Positions 1-11,294 of a stretch of 64,000 bases of DNA are shown here, in pieces; the stretch's first letter is position 1, and every line of letters begins with the position of its first letter. The translations under genes were made by a program, and so were the position numbers. Origin of the DNA: Fragum whitleyi. Lineage: Eukaryota; Mollusca; Bivalvia; Cardiida; Cardiidae. The notes under the pieces were generated by a model that saw nothing but the letters and a program-made list of their open reading frames with translations, was not told where the DNA came from and ran no database searches. The stretch lies in NCBI GenBank assembly GCA_948146395.1, contig OX411551.1, positions 44,488,796 to 44,552,795 on the forward strand. Direction: 5' to 3'.

Positions 1-192
1 CTTGTGACCTAGGCAACATTCAGATAAAGTTTCATGAAGATTGGGCCATATTTGTGGCCTCTAGAGTGTAAACAAGAAAATTGTCATTAAAGACCCTTTT
101 CCTTCCATATGGCATGGATTGTTCCCATTTTCGATAAGGTTTATCTTTGTGACCTGGCCAACATTCTGACCAAGAAAATTGTCATTAAGGCC

Positions 193-905
193 CATACAGT
201 TCTTAGTTAATCCCATACCATACATAAGTTGTGATCACTTTACTGCTTTTTGCATGTAACAATTGTGAAAATTGATGCTGTATTTTTATTCTCTAAGAAA
301 CAGAACTATAAATTATGCAATTTAAAACTTGTTTCAAAAATACCTTTAAATGAGCAAGCCAAGGGTTTTTTTAATGACCACCAAACAAACAGTGATGTCT
401 CATGGTTGATGTTAAGATATAAATTGTCTAAATGTTTCTTTTTAAATTGAAAGGCTGTAGAAAAGGAGTCGATTGAAAATTTTATAATTTAGGACAGTTT
501 GTGCATGAATTTTTAGTGGTGCATTTTCATCGCACTCTATTTTAACAGTATGTGGATGTCTATGCCACTAAATGTTTGCACCTCACAAACTTTTCCAGTT
601 GTTGGGCATGTCACACACAGGCTCATTTTCATGTATTTATTATTAAGAGATCCTCTCAATAACCAACAGTCATCCCATGAAAGCTTGCAAGAAATTTTTG
701 TAAGCTAGAATATTTTGTGGGAAATTCAAAAAGGCCACCTATCTCATGTTTTCCAAAAGATTCACCTTAATTTACGAAGAAATCTTCCATATGGCCCTAT
801 AGTCATCCTGTGAAATTTTCAAGGAAGTCTGAAAGACACTTACCGTATTTCCTTTAATAATAGCGCCCCCCCTTACAGTAGCATCACTACACTTTTTACT
901 TATAA
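193..905. repeat. 0.7-kb repeat, first occurrence within the block
   Basis: Begins CATACAGTTCTTAGTTAATC and recurs about 2.95 kb downstream at 3138-3860 with roughly nine in ten bases shared. It also occurs in the second block (12602-13314). No gene is seen; a short open frame at 250-450 is not conserved in the sister copy. Confidence 0.8.
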
Positions 906-1199
906 AACTCACTTCAAATACCTAAACTTTTGGGACTTTTTGAGAAACCTTTTCTAATTTGAGATGGGGAGGAAATTCACCTAAAACAGGGAAAGGCCCT
1001 AAAAGACATCAATTTTAAATCAGAAAATGCATACAAAACAAGTGCATGTCGTATTGTGATGCAATACAGGAGTCCCCAACCGGATAACAAAATGATCCTT
1101 TCTTATAATATATCTCCTACTTACTAGATCTATAGCTGTATACAAAATTTGAATTTTGCTAGCACATTAGGTTTTGAACAAAATGTCCCAAACAAAATT
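906..1199. other. Non-genic repeat remnant
   Basis: Contains AAATCAGAAAATGCATAC, which recurs at 5225-5245 and 53668-53690, so this is a diverged copy of a dispersed element. No coding signal. Confidence 0.5.
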
Positions 1200-1935
1200 A
1201 TAAGAGTAATTGGCACTTGTCCTCAATGAGACCTATAAGTGTACCAAGTTTGAAGTTGCTAGCACTGATGGCTCAGGAGATATGGTCCGGACAAAAATGT
1301 AAGGATAAAAATCAACAACGGACAATAACTAAAAAAGTGGATGTGGCAGAGTAACAGTTCTTGTGCATTACACTTCTTCTCAATGAGATCTGCCAGTGTA
1401 CAAAGTTTGAAGTTGCTAGGGCTTATGGTTAAGGAGATATATACGGGACAAAAATGTAAGGATAGAAACAACAAAGGGCAATAACTCAAAAAATGGACAT
1501 GGCAGAGTGACAGTTCTTGTACATGACACTTGTCCTCAATGATATCTTTAAGTGTAGCAAGTTTGAAGTTTCTAGCACTTATGGTTTAGAAGATATGTGC
1601 CGGACAAAAATGTAAAGGTAAAAACAACAAAGGGCAATAACTCAAAAAGTGGGTGTGGCAGAGTGACAGTTCTTGTACATGACACTTGTCCTCAATGAGA
1701 TCTATATGTGTACAAAGTTTGAAGTTCCTAGCACTTATAGTTTAGGAGATATGATCTGGACAAGAATGCAAGACTAAAAACAACAAAGGGCAATAATTCA
1801 AAAAGTAGACATGGCAGAGTAACAGTTCTTGTACATGACACTTGTCCTCAATAAGATCTATCAGTGTACAAAGTTTGAACTTGCAAGCACATATGGTTTA
1901 GGAGATATGATCACTGACCATCTTATGTATAGCTC
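1200..1935 (+). repeat. Tandem array, about 156-base monomer, five copies
   Basis: The phrase CTTGTCCTCAATGAGATC recurs near 1217, 1374, 1529, 1687 and 1840, each followed by a TTTGAAGTTGCTAGCAC-like segment. Monomers resemble the body of family D elements (37338-38091). The same array is at 13609-14344 in the right block. Confidence 0.85.
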
Positions 1936-2005
1936 CTCTGAGTGTGTATTAGGAAAAATACAGTATGTATGTAAATCACTGATGCCCATGCCAGATACAG
2001 AAATT

Positions 2006-2849
2006 TGTAAACATAACAATTGTCATTAAGGCCCCTTTATCCGTGATATGGCACAGATCCTTTCCATTATCAATATGGTTCATCTTTGAGACCTGACAAA
2101 CATTCTGACAAAGTTTCATGAAGATTGGGCCATATTTGTGGACACAAGAGTGTAAAAAAAATTGTCATTAAGGCCCCTTTTCCCATGATAAGGCATGAAT
2201 CATTCCCACTTTCCATAGGTTTCATCCTTGTTACCTGGCAAACATTCTGACCAAGTTTCATCCTTCCAATTTTCAAAAGAGTTCATCCTCATGACCTAAC
2301 AAACATTCTGACAAAGTTTCATGAAGATTGGCCCAAAATTGTTGGCTTTAGAGTGGAAACAAGAAATTTGTCACTAAGGCCCCTTTTCTTGTGATATGAC
2401 ACAGATCCTTTCCACTTTAGCAATTTTTACAAGAGACCACCCAAGGAATATTTCTGCCAAGTTTGGTTGATTTTGACTCATAAGTTTAGGAGGAGATGTC
2501 GTTAATAGAAATTGTTGACAAAATTGTCATTAAGGGCCCTTTTCCCATGATACAACACAGATCCTTCCCATTTTCAATAGAGTTCATCCTCATGGCCTAA
2601 CAAACATTCTGACAAAGTTTCTGACATTCAGGCCCCTTTTCCCATGATATGGCACAGATCCTTTCCATTTCAGCAATTTTTACAAGGGACCACCCAAGGA
2701 ATATTTCTGCCAAGTTTGGTTGATTTTGACTCATAAGTTTAGGAGATGTTGTTTAAAGTTGACGCTGTGACGGACAGATAGACAGACCGACGCCGGACAT
2801 TGATCTATCACAATAGCTCCCTTGAGCACTTTGTGCTAAGGTGAGCTAA
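2006..2849 (+). mobile_element. 3' part of a family A element (left block)
   Basis: Monomers with GTCATTAAGGCCCCTTTT and TTTCATGAAGATTGGGCC are followed by GACGGACAGATAGACAGACC and the tail GAGCACTTTGTGCT, AAGGTGAG, CTAA. The same monomers occupy 1-192, interrupted by 193-2005. Confidence 0.8.
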
Positions 2850-2865
2850 AAAGCGTTAATTTTAA

Positions 2866-3137
2866 ATCTGCAAAGTAGGTTTGGAAATCCTTTCTGTCAT
2901 TTAACGTATGGTAACATAACCTCTAACTCGGTACAAAATGTCGGCTATCACTTTGTGAAACAGTTTCTATGGTCTAGACAGTTGATTCATGCATAGGCTA
3001 ACGCTAATTAATTTCTAGGTCTACACCGTACCTTGGGCGTCCCTGATGGACCTAAACATGTCGTTTGGAGTTCAAATCATTCAAAATTATGAGTCTCAGA
3101 TGTTTATTTACAAATCTTTGATTTTAATGAAAAAATA
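2866..3137. repeat. 0.27-kb dispersed repeat
   Basis: Starts CAAAGTAGGTTTGGAAATCC. Diverged copies are at 11041-11290 and, as part of the block duplication, at 15275-15546. Unknown type. Confidence 0.75.
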
Positions 3138-3860
3138 CATACAGTTCTTAGTTAATCCCATACCATACATAAGTTGTGATCACTTTACTGCTTTTTGCAT
3201 GTAACAATTGTGAAAATTGATGCTGTATTTTTATTCTCTAAGAAACAGAACTATAAATTATGCAATTTAAAACTTGTTTCAAAAATACCTTTAAATGAGC
3301 AAGCCAAAGGGGCTTTTTTAACGACCACCAAACAAACAGTGACATCTTACTGTTGATGTTAAGACATGCAATGTCTACATGTTTCAGGTTAAAAGACAGT
3401 AAAAAAGGAGTCAATTGAAAATTTTATAAATTAGGACAGTTTGTGCAAGATTTTGAGTGATGCGTTTTCATTGCGCTTGAGAATATTAACAGTATGTGGA
3501 TGTCTAGGCTACTAAATATTTGAACCTCACAAACATTTCCAATTGTTGGACATGTCATGCACAGGCTCATTTTCATGTATTTTGAAAAGAGATCCTCTCA
3601 ATAACCCGAGTCATCCTATTAATGCTTGCAAGAAATTTTTGTAAGCTAGAATATTATGTGGAAAATTCAATGGCCACCTATCTCATGTTTACCAACAGAT
3701 CCATCTGAATTTACAAAGAAATCTTCCTTATGGCCCTATAGTCATCCTGTGAAATTTTCAAAGAAATCTGAAAGACACCTAACGTATTTCCTCTATATAA
3801 TAGCGCCCTCCCTAATAGTAGCATCCCTACACTTTTTACCTACAAAACTCACTTCAAATG
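3138..3860. repeat. 0.7-kb repeat, second occurrence within the block
   Basis: Diverged sister of 193-905. The duplicated counterpart is 15547-16269. The last 90 bases (AATAATAGCGCCC...) are related to segments at 5035-5110. Confidence 0.8.
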
Positions 3861-5030
3861 CCTAAATTTTAGGGACTTTAAAAGACTTCTTTCAGGCTGT
3901 CAACCAAGTCTTCTTCAAAATTTAGGAAAATTATAGGAATATTTCTGCTACATAAATAGGAGTTTTGCTATTTTGAAAGCTAATTGTAAGAATTTTGAAA
4001 TGAAAAAAATTATTGATAAATGACATTTTGATAGAATTCATTGATGTTTTATACTATTTCAACATAGATAACTACTTTTGTTATATTGTTGTATTGTACC
4101 GACTTTGTAAATAAATTTTACTTGAATTGACTACTTGACTTTAAGGTTTTACTCACTCCTTCTTAAATCATAACTTGACTTGCATTAGCCAATATCTCTA
4201 TATTTTTCATACAACTGCGTGTTTTATTTGACACTGGAATTATTGCCGAATAAAAGTTATGATAATGCAATATTCATATTTTATTAGAACTCTACAAAGT
4301 ATCACTAAATATCAAGCCCTACACTTTTGCACGGATAAAATACTAAGTTGCTGTTATATCTGGCTTACTTCCAAACGCCGAAAAGATACAGCAAGTATGA
4401 TAGTTTTCAGTCATAGTGTTTTCTAATTTTTGATTATCTTTATGATTTTGTAGACTATACTTTACTCTGATAAAAAGATGTAACTAGAGACATAAACAAT
4501 TAGCATTGACAACAAAGTTCACTGCTTACTTTAATGTAATGCAATTGCCAAAAGTATTGTTCCAAAATATTTTTTTTTACTTTTCAGGGAATAGAAAATA
4601 TTACATGCACTATAAACTGTAGGCCGTTGTTAGTTATTCAAACACTGCTGTTCTGATACTATAATAGTGATATGTTGTCCTTTATATCTCTATCAATCCC
4701 TGAAGAATGGGTGCAATTTACTTCTGCAGGTGAGCATATTTTCCAAGGATTTTATTTATTCTTCTTTTTATCTATTTTTCAGAAGGTTATGAGTATAAAA
4801 AGATTAAGCATATTGTTGTAAATACCACAAGACCTTTAATTATTGCAACCTGGATTTGTTAATTTATCTAAAACAAGCAACTGCATGAAAGAGCACTTGT
4901 TGACAGTACATGTTTTAGATGACAACCTCAATAATGGACCCCCACCAACCTTATACCAGTCATCAGCTCATGCCTTTAGGCCTTCTGGAATAGACTTTCT
5001 TAATTAAAATTTCATTTCAAACAAGATACC
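3861..5030. other. AT-rich stretch without recognisable genes
   Basis: No coding pattern and no known repeat in most of it. The last 20 bases enter a remnant also seen at 850-1040. The counterpart is 16270-17439. Confidence 0.5.
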
Positions 5031-5419
5031 ATATTTTCCCTAATAATAGCAACCTCCCTAATAGAAGCACCCCTAAATTTTTTACTAGGAAAACCCACTT
5101 CAAATGCCTAAATTTAAGGAACCTTTTGAGACTTCTCTAAATTGAGATGAATTTCCTCTTATTAATCATTCATATGAATTTGAATCAAATAAAAAGGGAA
5201 AGGGACTAAAATACATCAATTTCAAATCAGAAAATGCATACTGAATAAAGCTCTTTGACCATGTTATGTATGGCTCCTCGGAGCTTAAATTAGGATATAT
5301 ACAGTAGGTTTGTAAAACACCAATGCCCACACTAGATACAGTCATTTGAAACAATAAAGTTATTAACATCAAAGTGTTTTTAAATTTTGTAGTCCATGGT
5401 AATAAAGTTTGTATGAAAT

Positions 5420-5668
5420 TTTAACCCTTGTCATGCTGAACCCAGAATATTCCTACTTTGACAGGAGGTATAGACAAAGATCAGCCTGCACATATGTGCA
5501 GCCTGATCTTAGTCTTTACCATCTGATTTTCATTTCTAAAGCAGAAAAGTTTTGAAAAGTTATTTTCAAAGTAATTATGACTCACAATAAGTGCATCGAG
5601 TGCTTTCAGCACTTTGATTTTGATCACATTTTTCTCCAGTTTTTTAATTCAGCATGACAATGGTTAAA
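5420..5668. mobile_element. 249-bp inverted-repeat element (MITE)
   Basis: Terminal inverted repeats TTTAACCCTTGTCATGCTGAA and, on the other strand of the right end, TTTAACCATTGTCATGCTGAA. Inside is a near-palindrome around TGCACATATGTGCA. Copy in the right block at 17829-18077. A related palindrome fragment is at 25146-25175. Confidence 0.8.
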
Positions 5669-6540
5669 TTTCCACATATTTGACCTTGAAAAAATTTACC
5701 TTGACAATGACTGATTGGTATGAACCATGTCTGAAATTGGTACCAACATAAATGAAATGTTGTAAACATTTGTGAAATATGAAGACTGCTCACTGATCAA
5801 AAGTTCTTTCAAAATGTAAAGGTTTTAAGGGAACAGATGAACAGCATAATGGACAGGAAAAAAACTAAAGGTTTTTCGGTGTGGGGGTAAAACAAGCAAA
5901 AGGTAAAATTCAAGTAGTAAAGACTGGGAACAGTCTGCGCATCTATTGAATACATGAACCGCATGTGAAAGTTGAGAAGTTGATGTATTTGGAACCATAA
6001 CCTGTTGTTAGTTTAGTGAAAGTAATAAAGTTTATCTAGCAGTACTGGGATTTTCCCAACTTTCAAAAAATCTCAATTTATCAATATACATGTGTACTTG
6101 CATTATGTCTTAAATGAAATAGACAACTGATCCCTTATCAGAACCAGCATTAACCAAAATCCAAGATTGATCTCACAAATGTTTGATTTTTATACATTTG
6201 CAATTCCTAATATTGTACAATTCGTTTGTACTTTAGTGAAACAAAGTATGTTATGTTATGTTATGCTTAGAATAAAGCTTAATCCATTACCAGATGACAA
6301 AATCCTTGGCCTATCCAATTTTGGAAAATCCAATCAAACTCAATTTGTCTTTTCTGAAAAGAAAATATCTCTTACATATAAGAAATTGCTTGAAACAAAC
6401 ACAAAGAAACAAATTGGGATACATTCCAATTACTGGAAGGCAAAATTGTATGCTTTGTGGAAACTACTTCAGGGCTTCAAGCCCACTTGTCTCTCTCATT
6501 CTATGTGGATCATGACAAAAAGAATGCAAACTAAGTGAAT
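5669..6540. other. Intergenic stretch with a spurious 123-residue frame
   Basis: The open frame at 6167-6538 ends beside the poly(A) site of the opposite-strand gene. It contains LNPLPDDKILGLS, a string I recall from conceptual translations of dispersed repeats in many animals. I read it as repeat sequence, not a gene. The counterpart is 18078-18949. Confidence 0.5.
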
Positions 6541-6555
6541 TTTTTGTAATAACAT

Positions 6556-6561
6556 TTTATT
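6556..6561 (-). terminator. Poly(A) signal of the left 124-residue gene
   Basis: Minus-strand AATAAA, 72 bases after the stop codon, followed by an A-rich/T-rich stretch. The other copy is at 18965-18970. Confidence 0.6.
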
Positions 6562-6632
6562 AATCATCAACATTCATAATAACAGCAACATTTTACAATG
6601 ACTAAAATATAACATTGACAATTAAGCAGTAT

Positions 6633-8851
6633 TTAAGATTGTCTATAGAAATCACAATGATGTCTGGACCAAGTTGTCGCAGTTCTGTCTGTACTGGTAA
6701 GGGCTGCTGGTGCTGGTACTGACTGGTAGTCTGTATCTTGTAGATCTAACATGATGGATCTTGCAGTGGACTGAACCTGGAATGGAAAACAAGAATGAGA
6801 AATTGATTGAAAGAAAGAAAATCTTGAAGAATATATTTCAGAAGAAAATAATTTGAAAAATATTTCATACCAGCTTATAATTTGCTTAAGGAATTAAAAA
6901 TGTGTAAGCAATGTAATTTTCTTAAACCAACTGTGACTTTAAGTGTCCAATTTTGATTTGCAGTTTAATTTCTCTCTTTCTTGGTAAAATAGTTTAGAAA
7001 TGAAGAAAATGCTCCTGATATGATGTGTTTCATAGTATTTTTTTTTCTTAACCCTTTGCTGTTAAAACCCTGCTTTTTATCTGCCTGTGATTTTATGATT
7101 GAGAAAACATTGTGAAAAAAAAAAGAAATTGCTGATGACAATTACTGAATGGTTATTTTTTCAAATTAAATCCACTTTCAATTTTTGTCTGCAAAACCTT
7201 AGAATTTGGACAGGTCCAAAATTTTGTAAAACATTAAAGTGTTAATGAAGCTTGTGTTTTAATAGAAAACCATGGAAAGAAACACCTACCTTATTCCACT
7301 GTTTGTTAGCTATCTGTTGATACATATGTTGTACACCTTCGTGGATGGACAGACGGAGAGACAGTTGTAGATTTCTGGCTGTGTTACCTGTGAGATCAGA
7401 CATAAGGGTTTGTTGGTGTAGACAGGAGATGGGCTGCTCTGGAAAAGAAAAGAACGGGAATATCATTGACTATGTAATACAAAATGGAAAAATCATCAGT
7501 TGCCTTTCTAAAAATACTTTATTACACTTATTGTTGTCCAACTTGTCTAACACTATTGCTGCACCACCTCTGATTTTGAAAAGAGCTGGGATTATAGGAA
7601 ATTTTGTACCATAGCACCACAAATCCCTGAGTAGCCAATGATTACTGTCCATACATATTTTATAAATAATATACCTTGGTTTATTTGACCCTATTTTGAG
7701 ATCTGTGGAAAAAATGCTGAAATAACAATTACCAACATATTTCATCAATTACCAAAATAAACATACCACACATTTTTCATTCCTATGAAAACATGTAAAT
7801 CCGAGTAAAATATTAAGATTTTTTATTCATCTAAATAGCAGGGGTCAGATCTGGGTCAATAAAACTGAGCAATATCAGAGATAACAAATAATCAATAACA
7901 AAGACAGATCCAGTAATTCTTTAAGGTAGCAATTGACACATGGCGTCATTTTTTCCCGCCCAATGAATTTTTTTCTTGTTCACATGTTGTAGATTAACAT
8001 TGTATAGTCATTATATCAAAATTTGAAGGTACCTTTCCATGCTCGTTTTTATGATAGAGTTATCTGCCCATGAGTGGTACTGGCCATTTTTCAGTAAAAA
8101 GTTTATATTCGTTTTAGGTCTATTATAAACTCAGTACCAGCTGATAGCTATAAAACATATACATGTTGATAGACCTTATAAATGTACACAATGGCTGTTG
8201 CCATGGAAATTTCTCTTTGATCAATTACATTTGCATAATGTACCTTCAAAAGTTAGAAATGCACTAATTTTTTGTAATTTTAATGGGGAAAATGCCACAA
8301 AAACCTCAATTTTGAAGAAATTACCCAATGAATTTTTCTTGTTTTCCGATATGTTTAAAAACCATATTTTTGCTTTATTTGGTGAAAATATCATCATACC
8401 TTTCCATGCAAATAAGAAAGTTTTTCTTTATTTCATAGTGACCTCCTCCTAATTTAATCACACTTTTTAAGTATTTTTATTGTTAAATTCAATGATCCAG
8501 TCATTCAATTGATATCAAATTTTGAAAAGAAGCTAAGTTATGAATTTTTACCATCATTATTCTACGTTATTTCCATCAGCAGAATCTTATGAAAACCGGT
8601 CTTTTTGAACAACGCGCAAAAAAAGCCGTAAAATAAACGAAAACCCACTTCCGGTTATTAGAGTCGGAAGGCCGCTGTCCATTGCCACCTTAAAGGGAGA
8701 TCACATACATACTCCTATAAGCATCTTTCAAATCATTATTTTTACATTAAAATATTCATATCAACTTACCAAAGAGATCCTTCTGTTTCTGTAATGAGTC
8801 TAGGATGATGAGCTGTGTTCTAAGATTGGAAGCTGCTTTGACTACATCCAT
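6633..8851 (-). CDS. Three-exon gene, unknown 124-residue protein (left copy)
   Basis: Exons 8851-8770, 7438-7290 and 6776-6633 (stop TAA). Donors are GTAAGT and GTAGGT; acceptors are TTCTTTTCCAG and CATTCCAG. Phases fit (1, then 0) and the joined frame is 124 residues plus stop. I do not recognise the family. The protein has no signal peptide or membrane segment. The first 27 residues (MDVVKAASNLRTQLIILDSL...) and the middle (HEGVQHMYQQIANKQWNKV) look like amphipathic helices. The C-terminal 40 residues are Ser/Thr/Ala-rich and end in SRHHCDFYRQS. A TATA box at 8939-8946 and AATAAA at 6556-6561 frame the gene, which strongly supports it as a real transcription unit. Intron 1 carries a TTAA-flanked element and intron 2 a small inverted-repeat element. 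Confidence 0.75.
7049..7243. mobile_element. Small inverted-repeat element in intron 2 of the 124-residue gene
   Basis: Runs from TTAACCCTTTGCTG to TTAAAGTGTTAA. An inverted, diverged relative lies at 9530-9745 (shared blocks CAGGTCCAAA/TTTTAGACCTGTCC and GAAATTGC). Copy in the right block at 19458-19652. Confidence 0.65.
7921..8694. mobile_element. 774-bp TTAA-flanked inverted-repeat element in intron 1
   Basis: Bounded by TTAA on both sides. Inverted ends are GGTAGCAATTGACA and GGTGGCAATGGACA (14 bases, two mismatches). TTAA targets are used by piggyBac and Kolobok transposons; ends starting GG do not fit the CCYT ends of piggyBac. Non-coding (the 84-residue frame at 8198-8452 has no features). 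Copy in the right block at 20330-21103. Confidence 0.75.
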
Positions 8852-8938
8852 GTTGTTTTGGTATATTTGAAAGTTTAATGTTATGTGACTTGTTCAGGTT
8901 ATTCTCAGAATGAGATGACGAAGGCAGAATTTCAGTGG

Positions 8939-8946
8939 TATTTATA
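8939..8946 (-). promoter_or_regulatory. TATA box of the left 124-residue gene
   Basis: Minus-strand TATAAATA, 88 bases upstream of the start codon. A transcription start about 30 bases downstream would leave a 5' UTR near 60 bases. Confidence 0.6.
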
Positions 8947-9136
8947 CTTTAATAGTTAATCATCATGACCCAATTAAAAATTAATTAATTAAGGATGTAA
9001 GACTTAAAAAGGTTGGCAAACTTTACAGATAAATGTGAACACTTGTAATTAGATTAGTATCTAATCTTCATTGATCTATGATTAACCCCACACTTAAATT
9101 AAAACCATATCAATGTTTGTTGTTAATTAACATGGT

Positions 9137-9505
9137 AATTAAGTAATAATGTATAACTGTTGTTTTGATCACTAGGTTGGATCAACAATTAAGGTGAGCT
9201 TATTTTAAAAATAATTAGTCTGTTTGTCCTTTTTATTTATTATATATCCTTTTTTTTTTTGAAAAACACTTTTACTTTACTTTTGATATATCATGATTAA
9301 CATGACTTGTTTGTTATTTTTTTTTCTTTTGGCAATTTTTTTTTTATCTAATAAGAGTTCATATCATGAAATTTATTTTGTTTTATAGATAAAAAGTGAA
9401 AATAAGATAAATTTCTGTAAATTCTCCTTATCAAACAAGCTGTTCCTCCTTTTGACACTATGCTTTCTCTAATAACATGTCATGTCTTATTTCTAAGAGT
9501 GATTT
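9137..9505. repeat. Diverged continuation of the left copy
   Basis: Shares GTAATTAAGTAATAATG-like blocks and a 110-base block (9390-9500) with 21546-22190, but with many substitutions and large indels. Similarity ends near 9505, where a small inverted-repeat element begins. Confidence 0.7.
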
Positions 9506-9529
9506 GTGCATTTCAACATATTGTTTTAA

Positions 9530-9745
9530 CCCTTTTTGGTTTTACAAAATTTTAGACCTGTCCAAATTCAAAGGTTTTGCAGACGAAAATTTAATTTGAA
9601 AATACCCATTCAGTGGGGTAGAAAATAGTGTGGAAAAAGAAGAAATTGCTTGCCAGAAGCAATTTCTTCTTTTTTCACAATGTTTTCGTTATCATAAAAT
9701 CACAGGCACTTAAAAAACAGGGATTAATCAGGAAAGGGTTCAAAG
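9530..9745. mobile_element. Small inverted-repeat element, reverse relative of 7049-7243
   Basis: Ends TTTTAACCCTTTTTGG and AGGAAAGGGTT form an imperfect inverted pair. The interior contains a local hairpin GAAGAAATTGCTTGCCAGAAGCAATTTCTTC (described as 9643-9673, arms GAAGAAATTGCTT/AAGCAATTTCTTC). Confidence 0.6.
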
Positions 9746-10500
9746 TCCCTATCGTATCAAATTTAAAGGGGGGAATTTCGGGTATTAAATTCAAATTGTT
9801 TGATACAGTTCTTGTAAATATTTGTAAACGATTATGATAATAATAAATTCTCAAACAACACTGATTTCTGTACTGTTGTAAGGAACAGAGGTTGTGTTCT
9901 CATTTTTTGCACAACTGTCACTGGTGGAAACTTGACCGCTATTTATCACCAAACCAAAATGACTTGGAGGGTTGTAGCTAAAGCTTTAATAGAACCACGC
10001 CAGACTTTCTGATCGCCCACCAACGATGTGTCATCTTAATACACAAACATAACCTATGGAGATTTTTCTGAACTAAATACAGATTTAGATCATTATGAAT
10101 ATCAATATTAGAAAACCGTGGTAACACAGTTAACGTTCATTACTTTGGAAACGTTGTGGAACTATTACAGATCCACTACCTTAAATGGAGACCCTGTGTG
10201 TCCTTGATACACACCAATCATGTGGATCTCAACAGAAATTTTATTTTACATCTTTGCACTATACCCCAGAACTAACCAGGTTCCAGGCTCTTATAGGCAT
10301 ACCAATGGCTCATGTGAAGAAGTTGTAACTGCCTCTAAACATATAGGCAGTTACAGGTTCCAGGCTCCTATAGGCATATCAATGGCTCATGTGAAAGAGT
10401 TGTAACTGCCTCTAAACATATAGGCAGTTACAACTGTTTTGCGCTGAACCATCGATATGCTACTGAAATTCACACTCATACCAGAAAATAATTGCTTAAT
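9746..10500. repeat. 0.7-kb dispersed repeat, copy 1
   Basis: Shares blocks such as TTAAATTCAAATTGTTTG, GCACAACTGTCACTGGTGG, CATAACCTATGGAGATTTTT and CCAATCATGTGGATCTCAAC, in the same order, with 52805-53500. No coding content. Unknown element type. Confidence 0.75.
10278..10432. repeat. 77-base tandem duplication with hairpins
   Basis: AGGTTCCAGGCTC starts at 10278 and again at 10355. Each unit ends with the hairpin GTAACTGCCT...AGGCAGTTAC. The related copy at 53400-53440 has a single, imperfect hairpin. Confidence 0.75.
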
Positions 10501-11040
10501 TTCACATAATATTCTATCAAATGTCTCATCAGAATTCAATACTTGCAAATGATCGAACAATAATAATAGGCAGCACCTATTAACCTTTGTAGACTAGTCT
10601 GTTGACCCTAAAGTCTCATATTTTACACAATAAGAATGCTTTCAATCTTCCAGCAAATTTTGATTGTTTAATGTTTACCATATCATTTGAGCCTGTGCGT
10701 GAGATTTCCAACAATTTCAAATATGTGCAAAGCAAAGATTCTGACCAGCCTCTGCATCCCCAGTCTGACCAGAGTCTTCACAATGCGCTTAGTAGATAGA
10801 TAAGGTCTCAAAGTATCCGTAACCATCAGGTAACTTTATATACTCACAAGCAATGAAAACGCACCACCTGATTTTTTTTAGTATATATATTAAATGTACC
10901 AAAACTTCAGAAATGAAAATTACCAATCTAAATAAATTTGAAATTGACCATTTACTACACAATAATTTTAGAGTAAGCTCAGAAACGGTCGTAGGTTTTG
11001 GAACTTATGACTTAAAAGTTAAATATTGCAAATCTTATAT
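10501..11040. other. AT-rich stretch without genes
   Basis: Nothing recognised except a fragment near 10735-10790 (ATTCTGACCAGCCTCTGCAT) of a type I associate with molluscan dispersed repeats. Confidence 0.4.
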
Positions 11041-11290
11041 CTGAAAAGTAGGTTTGGAAATCCTTTCTGTGGTTCGACTTTTGGTAACATAACCTCTAAC
11101 TTGGTACAAATTGCCGGCTATCACTTTGTGAAACGGTTGCTATGGACTAGACAGTTGATTTGTGCATAGGCTAACGCTGATTAATTTCTGGGTCTCCAAC
11201 ATACCTTCCGCGATGGACCTACATGTCGTTTGGAGTTCAAATCAATCGAAAACACAAGTACCAAAAGTTTATTTTGAATCTTTGATTTTA
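11041..11290. repeat. 0.27-kb dispersed repeat, diverged copy
   Basis: Matches 2866-3137 block by block (GTAGGTTTGGAAATCCTTTC, GGCTATCACTTTGTGAAAC, CATGTCGTTTGGAGTTCAAA). Confidence 0.75.
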
Positions 11291-11294
11291 AAGA

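Larger units (their letters stand above)
1..9136. repeat. Left copy of a 9.1-kb direct duplication
   Basis: Every stretch I compared is the same as 12410-21545 (offset 12,409). The first mismatch is at 9137 (A) against 21546 (T). The copy contains the 124-residue gene, mobile-element remnants and tandem monomers. Its left edge is outside the window. Confidence 0.95.

Noticed and set aside
1200..1935. CRISPR-like array
   Set aside because: Monomers of 156 bases diverge along their whole length with no repeat/spacer structure, in a eukaryotic genome.
6167..6538. 123-residue open frame, longest in the duplicated block
   Set aside because: It contains NPLPDDKIL, which I recall from conceptual translations of dispersed repeats. 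It has no domain and runs into the 3' end of the opposite-strand gene. The same applies to 18576-18947.
7242..7466. 74-residue minus frame as a stand-alone gene
   Set aside because: It is exon 2 of the 124-residue gene plus flanking intron. The same applies at 19651-19875.
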